From Akkermansiaceae bacterium (GTDB lineage: Bacteria > Verrucomicrobiota > Verrucomicrobiia > Verrucomicrobiales > Akkermansiaceae), in NCBI GenBank assembly GCA_903908495.1, contig CAIVSK010000047.1, forward strand, positions 1 to 54,300: DNA of 54,300 bases, in the 5' to 3' direction. Made by a program: the position numbers and the translations under genes. Positions 39,901 to 45,899 of this stretch are shown here, in pieces (position 1 is the stretch's first letter; each line of letters starts with the position of its first letter). The notes below the pieces were generated by a model. It was not told the DNA's origin and did not search any database. It worked only from the letters and a program-made list of their open reading frames with translations.

Positions 39901-42900
39901 ATAATCTCGCGCTGTGCGCGGACGGAACCCTGGCCGCCTGGGGATATAACTATTACGGACAGCTGGGCAACAACAGCTCCACCACAGCCAGCGCGCCGGT
40001 GCTGGTGGATCGCAGCGGCGTGCTCGCCGGCAAAACCATCATTGCCATCGCCGCCGGCGGCGCGCACAGTCTCGCCCTGAGCGCTGACGGAACCCTTGCC
40101 GCATGGGGGTATAATAGCAATGGCCAGTTGGGAATCGGCAACACAAGCATCCGCGTCGCGCCGACGCTGGTGATCCAATCCAGCGTGCTCGCCGGCAAGC
40201 GGGTTACGGGTGTTTACTGCGGTAGCAATCACAGTCTGGCACTATGCGCGGACGGAACAGTGGCCGCGTGGGGGGCTAACGATTACGGACAATTGGGCAA
40301 CAAGGACTTCTTTGGTTCCAGCATGCCGGTGCCGGTGGCGGTCGCTCTCACGGGAGTGCTGGCCGGCAAGACGGTTGCCGCCATTGCCTCCGGCGCCAAT
40401 CACTGCCTCGCTCTTTGCACGGATCATTCGTTGGCCGCATGGGGATCCAATAGCAACGGTCAGTTGGGGAATAACAGCAGCTCCAACACCATCGAACCCG
40501 TGCTGGTCAGCACCAGCACCCTGGGATCGGGCGAAAACATCGTCGCAGTCGGAGCTGGCACCAATTTCAGCCTGGCCATCATGGCGACGCAGGAAGCGCC
40601 CATGGCGGCCACTCTGGCGGCCAGCGGGGTGACCGATGCGTCGGCGGTGTTGAACGGCAGCGTGGATGCTCGGAACACCGACACCGGCGTGTCATTCGAA
40701 TGCGGTCTCACCACTTCCTATGGCATCACCCTGCCCGGCAGTCCCACATCCGTGGCCGGCACCACACCCACGGCTGCGAGCGCCGCCGCTAGCGGCTTGC
40801 TGGCAGGCACCATCTATCACTACCGGACGGTTGCCACACGGCCGGGTGCCAAGGTGACAGGCGGGGATATGACCTTCACGACCAGCGCCACTGCCACGCT
40901 TTCCACCCTGACCATGAGCGATGGCGATCTAGCACCACAGTTCGCCAGCGCCCGCACAGTGTATTGCATCACCGTGCCCAATGCGAGCGGCCACCTCACG
41001 GTGACGCCAGTGGCCACCGTACCCACGTCCACCATCAGAATCAATGCGGTGACCGTGGCCTCCGGCACGCCCAGCGCGCCCATCACCCTCGCGCAAGGTG
41101 ATAATAGCATCTCCATCGGCGTCACCTCCGCGGACGGCATCAATAACAAGACATACACCCTGCAGGTGACCCGCATGGTGTCATCCATCACCTTCAATTC
41201 CGCTACCGACGTGCCCATGACCGCCAGTGAATTCGCGGCCGCAGGCGTGTTGCCACCGGTGGTCCTCAACCACCCGCCGCTGCCGGGAACCGCGCTCATG
41301 CTGGTCAACAACACCGGCGCGAATCCCATCCGCGGCACGTTCGACAACCTGCGCCAGGGACAGCGCGTGCCATTGGCTTTCGCTGGCATCACCTATCTTT
41401 TCGTGGCCAACTACTTCGGAGGCTCGGGCAATGATCTGGTCCTGCAGTGGGCCACCACCCGCCTGCTGGCATGGGGCGACAATTCCTCTGGCCAACTCGG
41501 CAACAACACCACAACCCAGAGCATCACCCCGATCCCGGTCATCATGAGCGGCACCCTCGCCGGCAAGACCGTGACCGAGGTCGCCAGCGGCTTCCATCAT
41601 GTCCTGGCACTGTGCGCTGACGGCACCATCGCCGCCTGGGGTGACAATTCGGCAGGCCAGCTGGGCAACGGCACCACCATCTCCAGCAAAGTGCCGCTCG
41701 CGGTGAATCAATCCGGCGCGTTGGCGGGCAAGATGGTGGTGGCCATTGCCACCAGCGGTTTCCACTCGCTTGCATTGTGCGCGGACGGCAGCCTGGCCGA
41801 GTGGGGAAGCTATTATACGGTGCAAGCGGTTGACCACTCGGTGCCGGCGGCGGTGGATCTATCAGGCGTGCTGGCCGCCAAGACCGTGACGACCATCGCC
41901 GTCGGTGACGACCACAGTCTCGCCCTGTGTTCGGATGGAACCCTGGTCGGCTGGGGATCTAATGATTACGGGCAGCTGGGAAATGACCTTGCAAGCACCA
42001 GCGTGCCGGCGTTGGTGAACCGGACCGGCGTGCTGGCCGGCAAGACCGTCACCAGCATTGCCGCCGGTGCCTGGCACAATCTCGCGCTGTGCTCGGATGG
42101 AACCCTGGCAGCCTGGGGATACAATATCTACGGACAGTTGGGAAACAACACCAACACCAACAACCCGAGCTTGCCGGTGGCGGTGACCCAAACCGGGGTG
42201 TTGGCCGGCAAAACCATTACCGCCATCGCCGGTGGCGGCTATCACAGCCTCGCGCTGTGCGCAGACGGCACCCTAACTTCATGGGGATATGATAGCAGCG
42301 GCCAGTTGGGCAACAACACGAACACCAATTCAAGTGTGCCGGTGGCGGTGACCCAGACGGGTCTGCTGGCGGGCCGGACGATCACCGCCATTTCCGGTGG
42401 TGGCTATCACAGCCTCAGCCTGTGCCAGGACGGCAAGCTGGCCACATGGGGCAGCAACACTTCAGGCCAGTTGGGCACAGGTTCCGGGAGCAGCAGCAAT
42501 GTGGCGGTGGCGGTCAGCACCAGCGCTTTCCGGAACGGCGAACGCCTCACAACCGTCACCGCAGGGTCGCTCCAATGTTTCGCTTTGGTCGCCTCGCCAC
42601 AACCGTCCGTGGTGACCACCCTCGCAGCAACAGGCATCCTGGACACCGCCGCGACCCTCAACGGCAACGTGAACACCAATGGCATGGATGGCACCCTGTC
42701 ATTCGAGTACGGCCCGACTCGATCCTATGGCACCACCGTGGCCGCCGCCCCCGCGTCGGTCAGCGGCTCCGCCATAAGCGCGTCGGCAGACGCGGACCTT
42801 GGCAACCTGATTCCCGGCACCACCTATCATTACCGATTCACCGTCACCACAGACAGTGTCATGACCCCGGGTGAGGACATGACCTTCACAACGCCCAGCA

Positions 42901-43496
42901 ACAACACTCTGCTCACAGCGCTGACTCTGAATGCGGGCACCCTTGCACCGCAATTCAACAAGTCCACCACCAGCTATCTAGCAGCCGTGTCCAACGCTAC
43001 GACTGCCGTGACAGTGACACCCACCACCGACGATCTGGGCGCATCAGTGCAGGTCAACGGAGTGCCAGTGTCCAGTGGTACCCCCAGCGCCCCTATCAGC
43101 CTGCCAGTGGGCGCCACCACGATCACGGCAGCGGTCACGGCGGAGGACGGCATCACCACCAAGGCCTACACCATCACGGTGACCAGGCTGCTGCCGGAAC
43201 TCGATGATCCCGATCACGATGGACTCCCGAACCTGATCGAATACGCCTTCGGCCTCGACCCCACCGCGAACGGTCCCGGCCTGCCCCAGGGCGGACTGAT
43301 CGGTGGCAACTATGTCGTGGAATTCATCGAGCCCTCCGGAGTCACAGGCATCACCTACGGCGCTGAATACAGCGCCACCTTGCTTGCGGGAAGCTGGACC
43401 GAAGTGCCGGACAGCGGGACGGGTGCCGTGCACGTCTTCAGCGTGCCGCTGACTGGTGGCCGGTTGTTCATGCGCCTCAGGGTGACTGGGCAGTGA
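30960..43496 (+). CDS. Giant secreted RCC1-propeller protein B (six propellers, 42 blades)
   Basis: The 4178-residue protein has a signal peptide (1-26, starting MNLIPKCLVAAIW, homologous to the paralogue at 7114). Six modules begin at about residues 27, 701, 1384, 2060, 2733 and 3409. Each has an opening beta domain ending in GGTGNDLVLQW or a close variant, then seven RCC1-type blades of about 55 residues. Modules 2-6 add an Fn3-like domain and a cadherin-like beta-sandwich; module 1 instead has two cadherin-like domains and no Fn3. I count 42 AWG-type motifs, seven per module; the third blade of module 6 is degenerate (AEWGSYYTVQAVD). Near 4082 is DDPDHDGLPNLIEYAFGLD, a thrombospondin-3/EF-type calcium loop, then a tail ending LFMRLRVTGQ. 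It is probably a surface or matrix protein (inference). The first ATG that gives a signal peptide was chosen. Confidence 0.9.
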   Translation: MNLIPKCLVAAIWSSLILSVLPVCGAVVTANFSSIADVPVTTGSYTATGNTVDLTLAFAPTVGSKLTVVKVTGLDFIQGTFDNLPQAQSVNLKYGGFTYPFIANYYGGTGNDLILQWANNRIYAWGDNSYGQLGNGTTTTTAGTAPAPVTSTGVLAGKTITAIAESISHSMALCTDGTLAAWGLNTSGQLGNGSIANTNTPVAVNTAGVLSGKTVIAIATGSTHSLALCADGTLAAWGDNSVGQFGDGTAYSSSVPVAVRATGALTDKAIIAIAAGDSHSLALCADGHVAAWGANTYGQLGDGTTIMREVPVNVVTTGTLAGRAVTAIAAGASHSLALCADGSVVAWGYNNYSQLGNNSVTNSSVPVAVNTSGVLAGRSVAAIAAGDSHNLVICTDGTLASWGHNGYGQLGRSTSSLVPGVVDVSGILAGKTVAAITAGIYHSLALCTDGSLAAWGENLHGQLGNGTAMSSSAPVAVATSSLGSGERFAVLARGRSNHTLALVEAPVSSNSSLVGATLAPGFLDGDFAPATTSYIARVLHGTTAVTVTPLAAASATLTVNGAALASGAASPPIPLVPGNTMLTIKVTAQDGVSTTTYLISIREDATLAGLTLSSGTLVPAFSPEFEAYVNYVPTAVAAVTVTPRATDFTSSIMVNGAVVASDTASPPIDLVAGSNTVSVTVTALDGTTAVYQVFVIRQTPLSYTYNSATAVPVTATSYTATGNTVNLTLNFMPAVGASLTVVKLTGNGLIDGTYDNLRQWQTVILTYNGVSYPFVANYRGGSGRDLVLEWANTRLMAWGGSSTNVGQLGNGTNANSSLAVPVDTSGVLAGKSVVRTATGSSHSLALCTDGTLAAWGGNGSHQLGTTSTTNSNVPMEIDRSGALSGKTVVAISAGFSHSLALCADGTVVGWGYNSYGQLGCGSRGTGTSWSLPVIVDQTGVLAGKSVIAVSAGPNHSLALCADGTVAAWGYNANGELGNSSAAQSNVPVAVVQTGALAGKAVCAISAGGEHNLVLCTDGSLVTWGSNSYYQLGTNSPTTPGVPVAVTQSGVLAGNTVTSIAAGYHHNMVLCSNGTLSAWGYNDSGQLGNNSTNTSTLPALVSQTGILAGKTVVASSSGGSYCMALCSDGSLASWGNDTYGMLGNNSSTSSSVPVPVTTTMLQTGERFARSDAGSCSGHSVAMVAMPLPPLAITAAASNMINSAATLNGIANAQGTTATAVFEYGLTSSYGSTVVATPASVSGTTATAVSAAAGNLRPGTIYHFRLAATGPSGTVKGADMTFTTTSDAVLSGLTMAGGALYPVFAGNITRYVVTVPNAVTSVTLTPVCALADSTVKVNGLTVESGSASNPVALTAGNNAITTEVTGSGGAPTQTYIITVTRLPQSFTYNTAADTPVTTADFAATGAAPAFALNFTPKPGTTLKVVNNTGANPLQSAFSNLAQGQPVNLAYNGVTYPFVANYFGGTGNDLVLQWANNRLLGWGYNSDGQLGNPNVYTSIAAVPVDMTGVLAGKSVIALAVGGYHNLALCADNTLAAWGGNGNGQLGNNSTVTANTPVAVTQSGALAGKTITAVAAGGSHSLALCADGTLAAWGYNSYGQLGNHSTADSNVPVPVDLTGVLAGRTIVAVAAGDTTSFALCADGIVAAWGGNTNGRLGNNNTTSSSVPVLVEQTGVLAGKTVVALHAGGTFTLARCSDGTLAAWGENTYGQLGNNTNLHSHVPVLVDRTGVLAGRTVTGIATGDAYGMVLCSDGKVAAWGNNSSGQLGNNSSTNSGVPVLLTQTGVLSGKTITAIASGSYHNLALCADGFLAAWGTNTSCQLGASSSIYSSKVPLTVSGTNLATGEFISSVNAGYLHNLMLVASPPAPVATTLAATTVIDTGASVRGTVNANGSTTTTIAFEYGLTPSYGTIAAATPATATGTTATAASAAISGLLTGTLYHYRIVAASSGGTVKGTDLTFTTGNLATLANLAIDGGTFAPAFSSNTTAYLITVPFAVPAITLTPVVMSPGAAVTVAGVPVASGATSDPQYLGVGNTVINITVTAAGGTYARTYSVTATRLPQTLTFNSATDIPVTAAGFAAGGNLPPMVLNHVPVTGATLIMVRNTAQSPIAGTFTNLAQWQQVWLGYGGITYPYVANYFGGTGNDLVLQWANTRLMAWGYNGSGQLGNNSYASSSVAGPVTMSGVLAGKSVTAIAAGNSNNLALCMDGSLAAWGYNSHGELGNHSNSNWLVPDAVDMTGVLAGKTVTSITSGCYHQLALCSDGTLAAWGYNYYGQLGNHSTTDSSVPVAVSQTGVLAGKTVIATAAGEHHQLVLCSDGTLAAWGYNYYGQLGNNSNTSSSVPVLVTQSGVLAGKTVVAITAGAYHNVVLCADGTLATWGYNNYGQLGNNSNTNSSVPVLVRQTGVLAGKAVTAIAAGESHTLVLCSNGTMAAWGYNTYGCLGNNSTTNSSVPVLVTQTGVLSGKTVTTIGAGYRHNLVVCADGSAATWGYDNYGQLGNNSSSQSNVPVMVSTSTMQTGECFTAGKGGSDFSLAMVASPPTPAVETLAATAVGDTGATLNGSANAEGNSTTLTFEYGPTSAYGFSLTAIPASVSGATTMVASATTGGLLAGSTYHYRVVAVGPGGTARGGDMTFTTGTIASLANLTLSGGMLTPAFNSITMGYLVTVPDTVTTLTLTPVATTANSTVSINGATVPSGSAGSPITLATGDNSISIVVTAPDGVNTLTYAVKVTRQPLAYTYDSASDVPLTANGFVASGNVASFVLNHLPVAGTCLTVVNNTGVAPIQGQFDNLAQGQTVHLTYGGLTYAFVANYNGGTGNDLVLQWANNRLLAWGSNGAGQLGSNGAPGSSIPAPVDMSGVLAGKTVITVAEGASFNLALCADGTLAAWGANASGQLGNNNTSTTYAPVLVDQSGVLAGKAVTAIAAGDSHCLALCTDGSLAAWGKGDFGQLGNNSITNSSVPAPVTQTGALAGKTIIAIAAGTYHNLALCADGTLAAWGYNYYGQLGNNSSTTASAPVLVDRSGVLAGKTIIAIAAGGAHSLALSADGTLAAWGYNSNGQLGIGNTSIRVAPTLVIQSSVLAGKRVTGVYCGSNHSLALCADGTVAAWGANDYGQLGNKDFFGSSMPVPVAVALTGVLAGKTVAAIASGANHCLALCTDHSLAAWGSNSNGQLGNNSSSNTIEPVLVSTSTLGSGENIVAVGAGTNFSLAIMATQEAPMAATLAASGVTDASAVLNGSVDARNTDTGVSFECGLTTSYGITLPGSPTSVAGTTPTAASAAASGLLAGTIYHYRTVATRPGAKVTGGDMTFTTSATATLSTLTMSDGDLAPQFASARTVYCITVPNASGHLTVTPVATVPTSTIRINAVTVASGTPSAPITLAQGDNSISIGVTSADGINNKTYTLQVTRMVSSITFNSATDVPMTASEFAAAGVLPPVVLNHPPLPGTALMLVNNTGANPIRGTFDNLRQGQRVPLAFAGITYLFVANYFGGSGNDLVLQWATTRLLAWGDNSSGQLGNNTTTQSITPIPVIMSGTLAGKTVTEVASGFHHVLALCADGTIAAWGDNSAGQLGNGTTISSKVPLAVNQSGALAGKMVVAIATSGFHSLALCADGSLAEWGSYYTVQAVDHSVPAAVDLSGVLAAKTVTTIAVGDDHSLALCSDGTLVGWGSNDYGQLGNDLASTSVPALVNRTGVLAGKTVTSIAAGAWHNLALCSDGTLAAWGYNIYGQLGNNTNTNNPSLPVAVTQTGVLAGKTITAIAGGGYHSLALCADGTLTSWGYDSSGQLGNNTNTNSSVPVAVTQTGLLAGRTITAISGGGYHSLSLCQDGKLATWGSNTSGQLGTGSGSSSNVAVAVSTSAFRNGERLTTVTAGSLQCFALVASPQPSVVTTLAATGILDTAATLNGNVNTNGMDGTLSFEYGPTRSYGTTVAAAPASVSGSAISASADADLGNLIPGTTYHYRFTVTTDSVMTPGEDMTFTTPSNNTLLTALTLNAGTLAPQFNKSTTSYLAAVSNATTAVTVTPTTDDLGASVQVNGVPVSSGTPSAPISLPVGATTITAAVTAEDGITTKAYTITVTRLLPELDDPDHDGLPNLIEYAFGLDPTANGPGLPQGGLIGGNYVVEFIEPSGVTGITYGAEYSATLLAGSWTEVPDSGTGAVHVFSVPLTGGRLFMRLRVTGQ
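31038..42590 (+). repeat. Six-fold ~2.03-kb tandem repeat containing 165-bp blade repeats
   Basis: Module units begin near 31038, 33061, 35109, 37138, 39157 and 41185, with spacings of about 2020-2050 bases. The blades inside module 4 (about 37560-38440) are the most alike: the CSDGTLAAWGYNYYGQLG stretch occurs twice exactly one unit (165 bases) apart, pointing to recent duplication or conversion there. Confidence 0.85.
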
Positions 43497-43509
43497 CAGG
43501 CGCTGCCCC

Positions 43510-43526
43510 GCGATGCCTCGCATCGC
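43510..43526 (+). terminator. Compact hairpin after RCC1 protein B
   Basis: GCGATGC (43510-43516), loop CTC, then GCATCGC (43520-43526), starting 14 bases after the stop codon. There is no T-run, so it may be only a 3' stabilising hairpin or a weak terminator. Confidence 0.4.
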
Positions 43527-43597
43527 CCTGGCGGCCACAGGGGGACAATTTCCGGGAATCTCCTCGGGCTATGCCGGGCGGGTGATAGAGGAGAGGC

Positions 43598-43666
43598 ATG
43601 AAAGCGACCTGTAATTGCGTCGGTGAACGAGGCCTGGCCAAAGCCGGGACCACCTACCCACGATGA
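43598..43666 (+). CDS. Possible micro-ORF 1 (22 residues)
   Basis: ATG preceded by GAGGAGAGGC, a good ribosome binding site. It encodes a short basic peptide starting MKATCNCVGERG. Its TGA overlaps the ATG of the next micro-ORF. No homologue is recognised; it could be chance or a leader peptide. Confidence 0.22.
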   Translation: MKATCNCVGERGLAKAGTTYPR

Positions 43667-43755
43667 TCACCCGTAACACCATTCCCCAACCCCGGCGTTC
43701 TTACCCAGGGCCGCCCTGGCTGCTGCGGCGTGTGACAGGTCCGAAAAGCTCATGA
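43663..43755 (+). CDS. Possible micro-ORF 2 (30 residues)
   Basis: Starts within the ATGA overlap of the preceding frame and ends in another ATGA overlap with the following one. It encodes a basic peptide (MITRNTIPQPRRSYPGP). It may have no function of its own. Confidence 0.18.
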   Translation: MITRNTIPQPRRSYPGPPWLLRRVTGPKSS

Positions 43756-43835
43756 CCCCGGAACTCATCATCGGCAATGTCATCGGCTGGGGCTTTGTGG
43801 GGGCTTTGTGGGGGCTCTGGTATGGTTTACCGTGA
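43752..43835 (+). CDS. Possible micro-ORF 3 (27 residues, hydrophobic)
   Basis: Encodes MTPELIIGNVIGWGFVGALW followed by seven residues, a plausible single membrane helix. It begins in an ATGA overlap with the previous frame and ends 31 bases before the rhodanese-esterase ATG. The DNA contains a short tandem repeat (GGGGCTTTGTG-like, 43791-43820). It may be a small membrane protein or a remnant. Confidence 0.25.
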   Translation: MTPELIIGNVIGWGFVGALWGLWYGLP

Positions 43836-43866
43836 CAACCATCATCCAGATTCACATCCTCCGGGC

Positions 43867-45099
43867 ATGAAGCAACTTGCAGTCGCCTTTTTCATGATCA
43901 TCGGGGGCATCATACCGGCCCTCGCAGCGGAGCCCGCCACTGTGACCCCAGCGCAGGCGGAGAAGTGGTTGGCAGCCACGCCGGGGCTGCAGGTGCTCGA
44001 CGTGCGAACCAAGGAGGAATTTGCCACCGGCCATTTGGCCAAGGCCACCCTGATCCCGTGGACCGACAACAATTTCGCCGACCGTGCAGCCAAGGAACTC
44101 GATCCGCGCAAACCCGTGTTGGTTTACTGCCAGGGTGGAGTGCGCAGCGCGAAAGCCGCCGTCGATCTGGTCAAACTCGGGTTCACCGATGTCCGCGGCC
44201 TGGCAGGCGGCATGCTTGCCTGGCAGCAGTCCCGGTCAGGCTCCATCAAGACCCTCTTGGACATCCCTTACGCCGACACGCAGGACGCAGCCCAGCGCCT
44301 CGACCTCTATCTGCCTGCGACGCGTGCCGGCGACAAGCCATTGCCCGTCATCGTTTTCATTCATGGTGGCGCCTGGCAGGGCGGCGATAAAGCCGGCGGC
44401 CGTGCCAGCGTGCTGCGCTTCGTTAGCAGCGGACAGTATGCGGCAGCGAGCGTGGAATATCGCTTGAGCCAACAGGCAAAGTGGCCTGCCCAGATCGAGG
44501 ATTGCAAGGCCGCCATCCGCTGGCTCAAGGCCCACGCGAAGGAGCACGGCCTCGACCCGGAAAAAATCGGCGTCTGGGGCACCAGCGCAGGCGGGCACCT
44601 TGTGGCCATGTTAGGCGTGAGCGGCGATGTGAAGGAACTGGAAGGCACGCTTGGCAAGCACCTCGATCAAAGCAGCCGCGTCACCTGCGTGGCGGATTAT
44701 TTCGGCCCCACCAACCTGCTCACCATGGGGGACTTCCCCAGCAAGATGGCCCACAATGCGGCGGACTCGCCGGAAAGCAAGCTCATCGGAGGCGCGGTGC
44801 AGGAGAACAAGGACAAGGCTCGCAGCGCCTCACCCGTCACCTACGTGACCAGCGATGACGCCGCGTTTTTCATCGCCCACGGCACCACGGATCCACTGGT
44901 GCCATACAACCAGACAGAGACTTTCGCGGCTGCGCTGGAAAAATCCAAGGTGCCGGTGTATGTCGAGACCATCGAGGAAGGCGGACACGGCGGCTTCGAA
45001 GGCCCCAAGCTCGATGCCCGGCTCCAGGCGTTCTTCGACAAATATCTTCGCGGCGTGGATGCCACGATTGAATCCGGCAAGCTGAAAGTCCGCGAGTAG
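43867..45099 (+). CDS. Secreted rhodanese / alpha-beta hydrolase (esterase) fusion
   Basis: The 410-residue protein has a signal peptide (1-21, ending PALAA). Residues 25-120 form a rhodanese domain with LDVRTKEEF and the active-site Cys88 in VYCQGGVRSAK. Residues 130-400 form a carboxylesterase of the BD-FAE/hormone-sensitive-lipase type: oxyanion motif HGGAW (166-170), nucleophile Ser240 in GTSAGG, Asp342 in GTTDPLVP and His374 in EGGHGGFE. Esterases of this type remove acetyl or feruloyl groups from plant or algal polysaccharides, or hydrolyse small esters. The two domains together suggest a periplasmic or extracellular enzyme with an added sulfur-transfer or redox part; the link is not understood. 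The start gives a clean signal peptide. Confidence 0.88.
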   Translation: MKQLAVAFFMIIGGIIPALAAEPATVTPAQAEKWLAATPGLQVLDVRTKEEFATGHLAKATLIPWTDNNFADRAAKELDPRKPVLVYCQGGVRSAKAAVDLVKLGFTDVRGLAGGMLAWQQSRSGSIKTLLDIPYADTQDAAQRLDLYLPATRAGDKPLPVIVFIHGGAWQGGDKAGGRASVLRFVSSGQYAAASVEYRLSQQAKWPAQIEDCKAAIRWLKAHAKEHGLDPEKIGVWGTSAGGHLVAMLGVSGDVKELEGTLGKHLDQSSRVTCVADYFGPTNLLTMGDFPSKMAHNAADSPESKLIGGAVQENKDKARSASPVTYVTSDDAAFFIAHGTTDPLVPYNQTETFAAALEKSKVPVYVETIEEGGHGGFEGPKLDARLQAFFDKYLRGVDATIESGKLKVRE

Positions 45100-45157
45100 T
45101 ACGGACGCCGCTGTCAGAGTTTCATGAAATCAATAACTCACCAACCAACCTAGCAAA

Positions 45158-45583
45158 ATGAACGACATCATCTATCCCCGCAGCCCGCGCGAAACCATGG
45201 CCGGCTGGATTTACCTGCCCCGCTACATCGACAAGATTCGCCTTCATTTGGCCGGCAAGCTGCATCCCGACTACCAGCCTAACTTCGGCAAAGGCTTCGA
45301 CGGCCTGTGGCTGAATGCCGCCGGCGTGTCGCACGAACAGATGATCGAGGTGGTGCAAAACTCGAACACCGACGGCGATGTCTGCGACTGGGTCCGGCAG
45401 AATGTCGAGGCATCCCCCGCCGCGAAAGCAGCACACCGCGAGACCATGTTGAACCGTCCCGCGCCCGACGACACTGCCGGCCAGGAACGCCTCCGCCAGC
45501 GCAAGGCTGAAGCCGGTATCGCCGGGCGCGACGATGTGATGACCTTTGTCGACATGATCGACGCCGACGAAAAACGGCTCTAA
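45158..45583 (+). CDS. DUF5069 family protein
   Basis: A 141-residue cytoplasmic protein (no signal). It starts with the family-typical IYPRSPRETMAGWIYLPRYI, then HPDYQPNFGKGFDGLWL and a helical C-terminal half (RLRQRKAEAGIAGRDDVMTF). DUF5069 is frequent in Verrucomicrobiota and Planctomycetota and has no known function as far as I know. It lies 58 bases after the rhodanese-esterase and may be co-transcribed with it. Confidence 0.88.
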   Translation: MNDIIYPRSPRETMAGWIYLPRYIDKIRLHLAGKLHPDYQPNFGKGFDGLWLNAAGVSHEQMIEVVQNSNTDGDVCDWVRQNVEASPAAKAAHRETMLNRPAPDDTAGQERLRQRKAEAGIAGRDDVMTFVDMIDADEKRL

Positions 45584-45621
45584 GGCACAAGCCATGCTGA
45601 CCACCTCCAAACAACAGCAGG

Positions 45622-45846
45622 CAACAAGGCAACCGGGTGGGCCCAGGCGTCCTGACCTTCACCATCTGCCAACCGGAACGTGCCTGCGGTTCGGAATCCG
45701 GTCTCAGTCAGCTCTTGCAGCGTCATCATGCCCCGCGCGGTCAAACAGTAGAACCGCCCGTCGGTGACGATCACCGAGCCGTCGGACAAGTCGCCCACCG
45801 GCTTGACTTGCGTAGGTTTGCCGGTCTCAGCTTCGCACGGGGGTTG
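45622..45846 (-). pseudogene. Fragment of a PQQ-type beta-propeller protein
   Basis: The minus strand reads ETGKPTQVKPVGDLSDGSVI, then TDGRFYCLTARGMMTLQEL and DGEGQDAWAHPVALL. This is the penultimate-blade pattern of PQQ-binding-like propeller proteins, including the closing AWAHPV motif before the usual RLYLR strand. The rest of the gene is absent on both sides and there is no proper start, so it is a leftover piece between DUF5069 and the SBBP gene. Confidence 0.6.
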
Positions 45847-45899
45847 GGCATCATGGGATCCTTAGCGATTGTTCGATTCCGCACGCCGGTCACCCGGGT

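Noticed and set aside
31038..42590. Regular direct repeats suggesting a CRISPR-like or VNTR array
   Set aside because: The units are 165 bases, in frame, degenerate and encode RCC1 blades; there are no short identical repeats with unique spacers and no cas genes.
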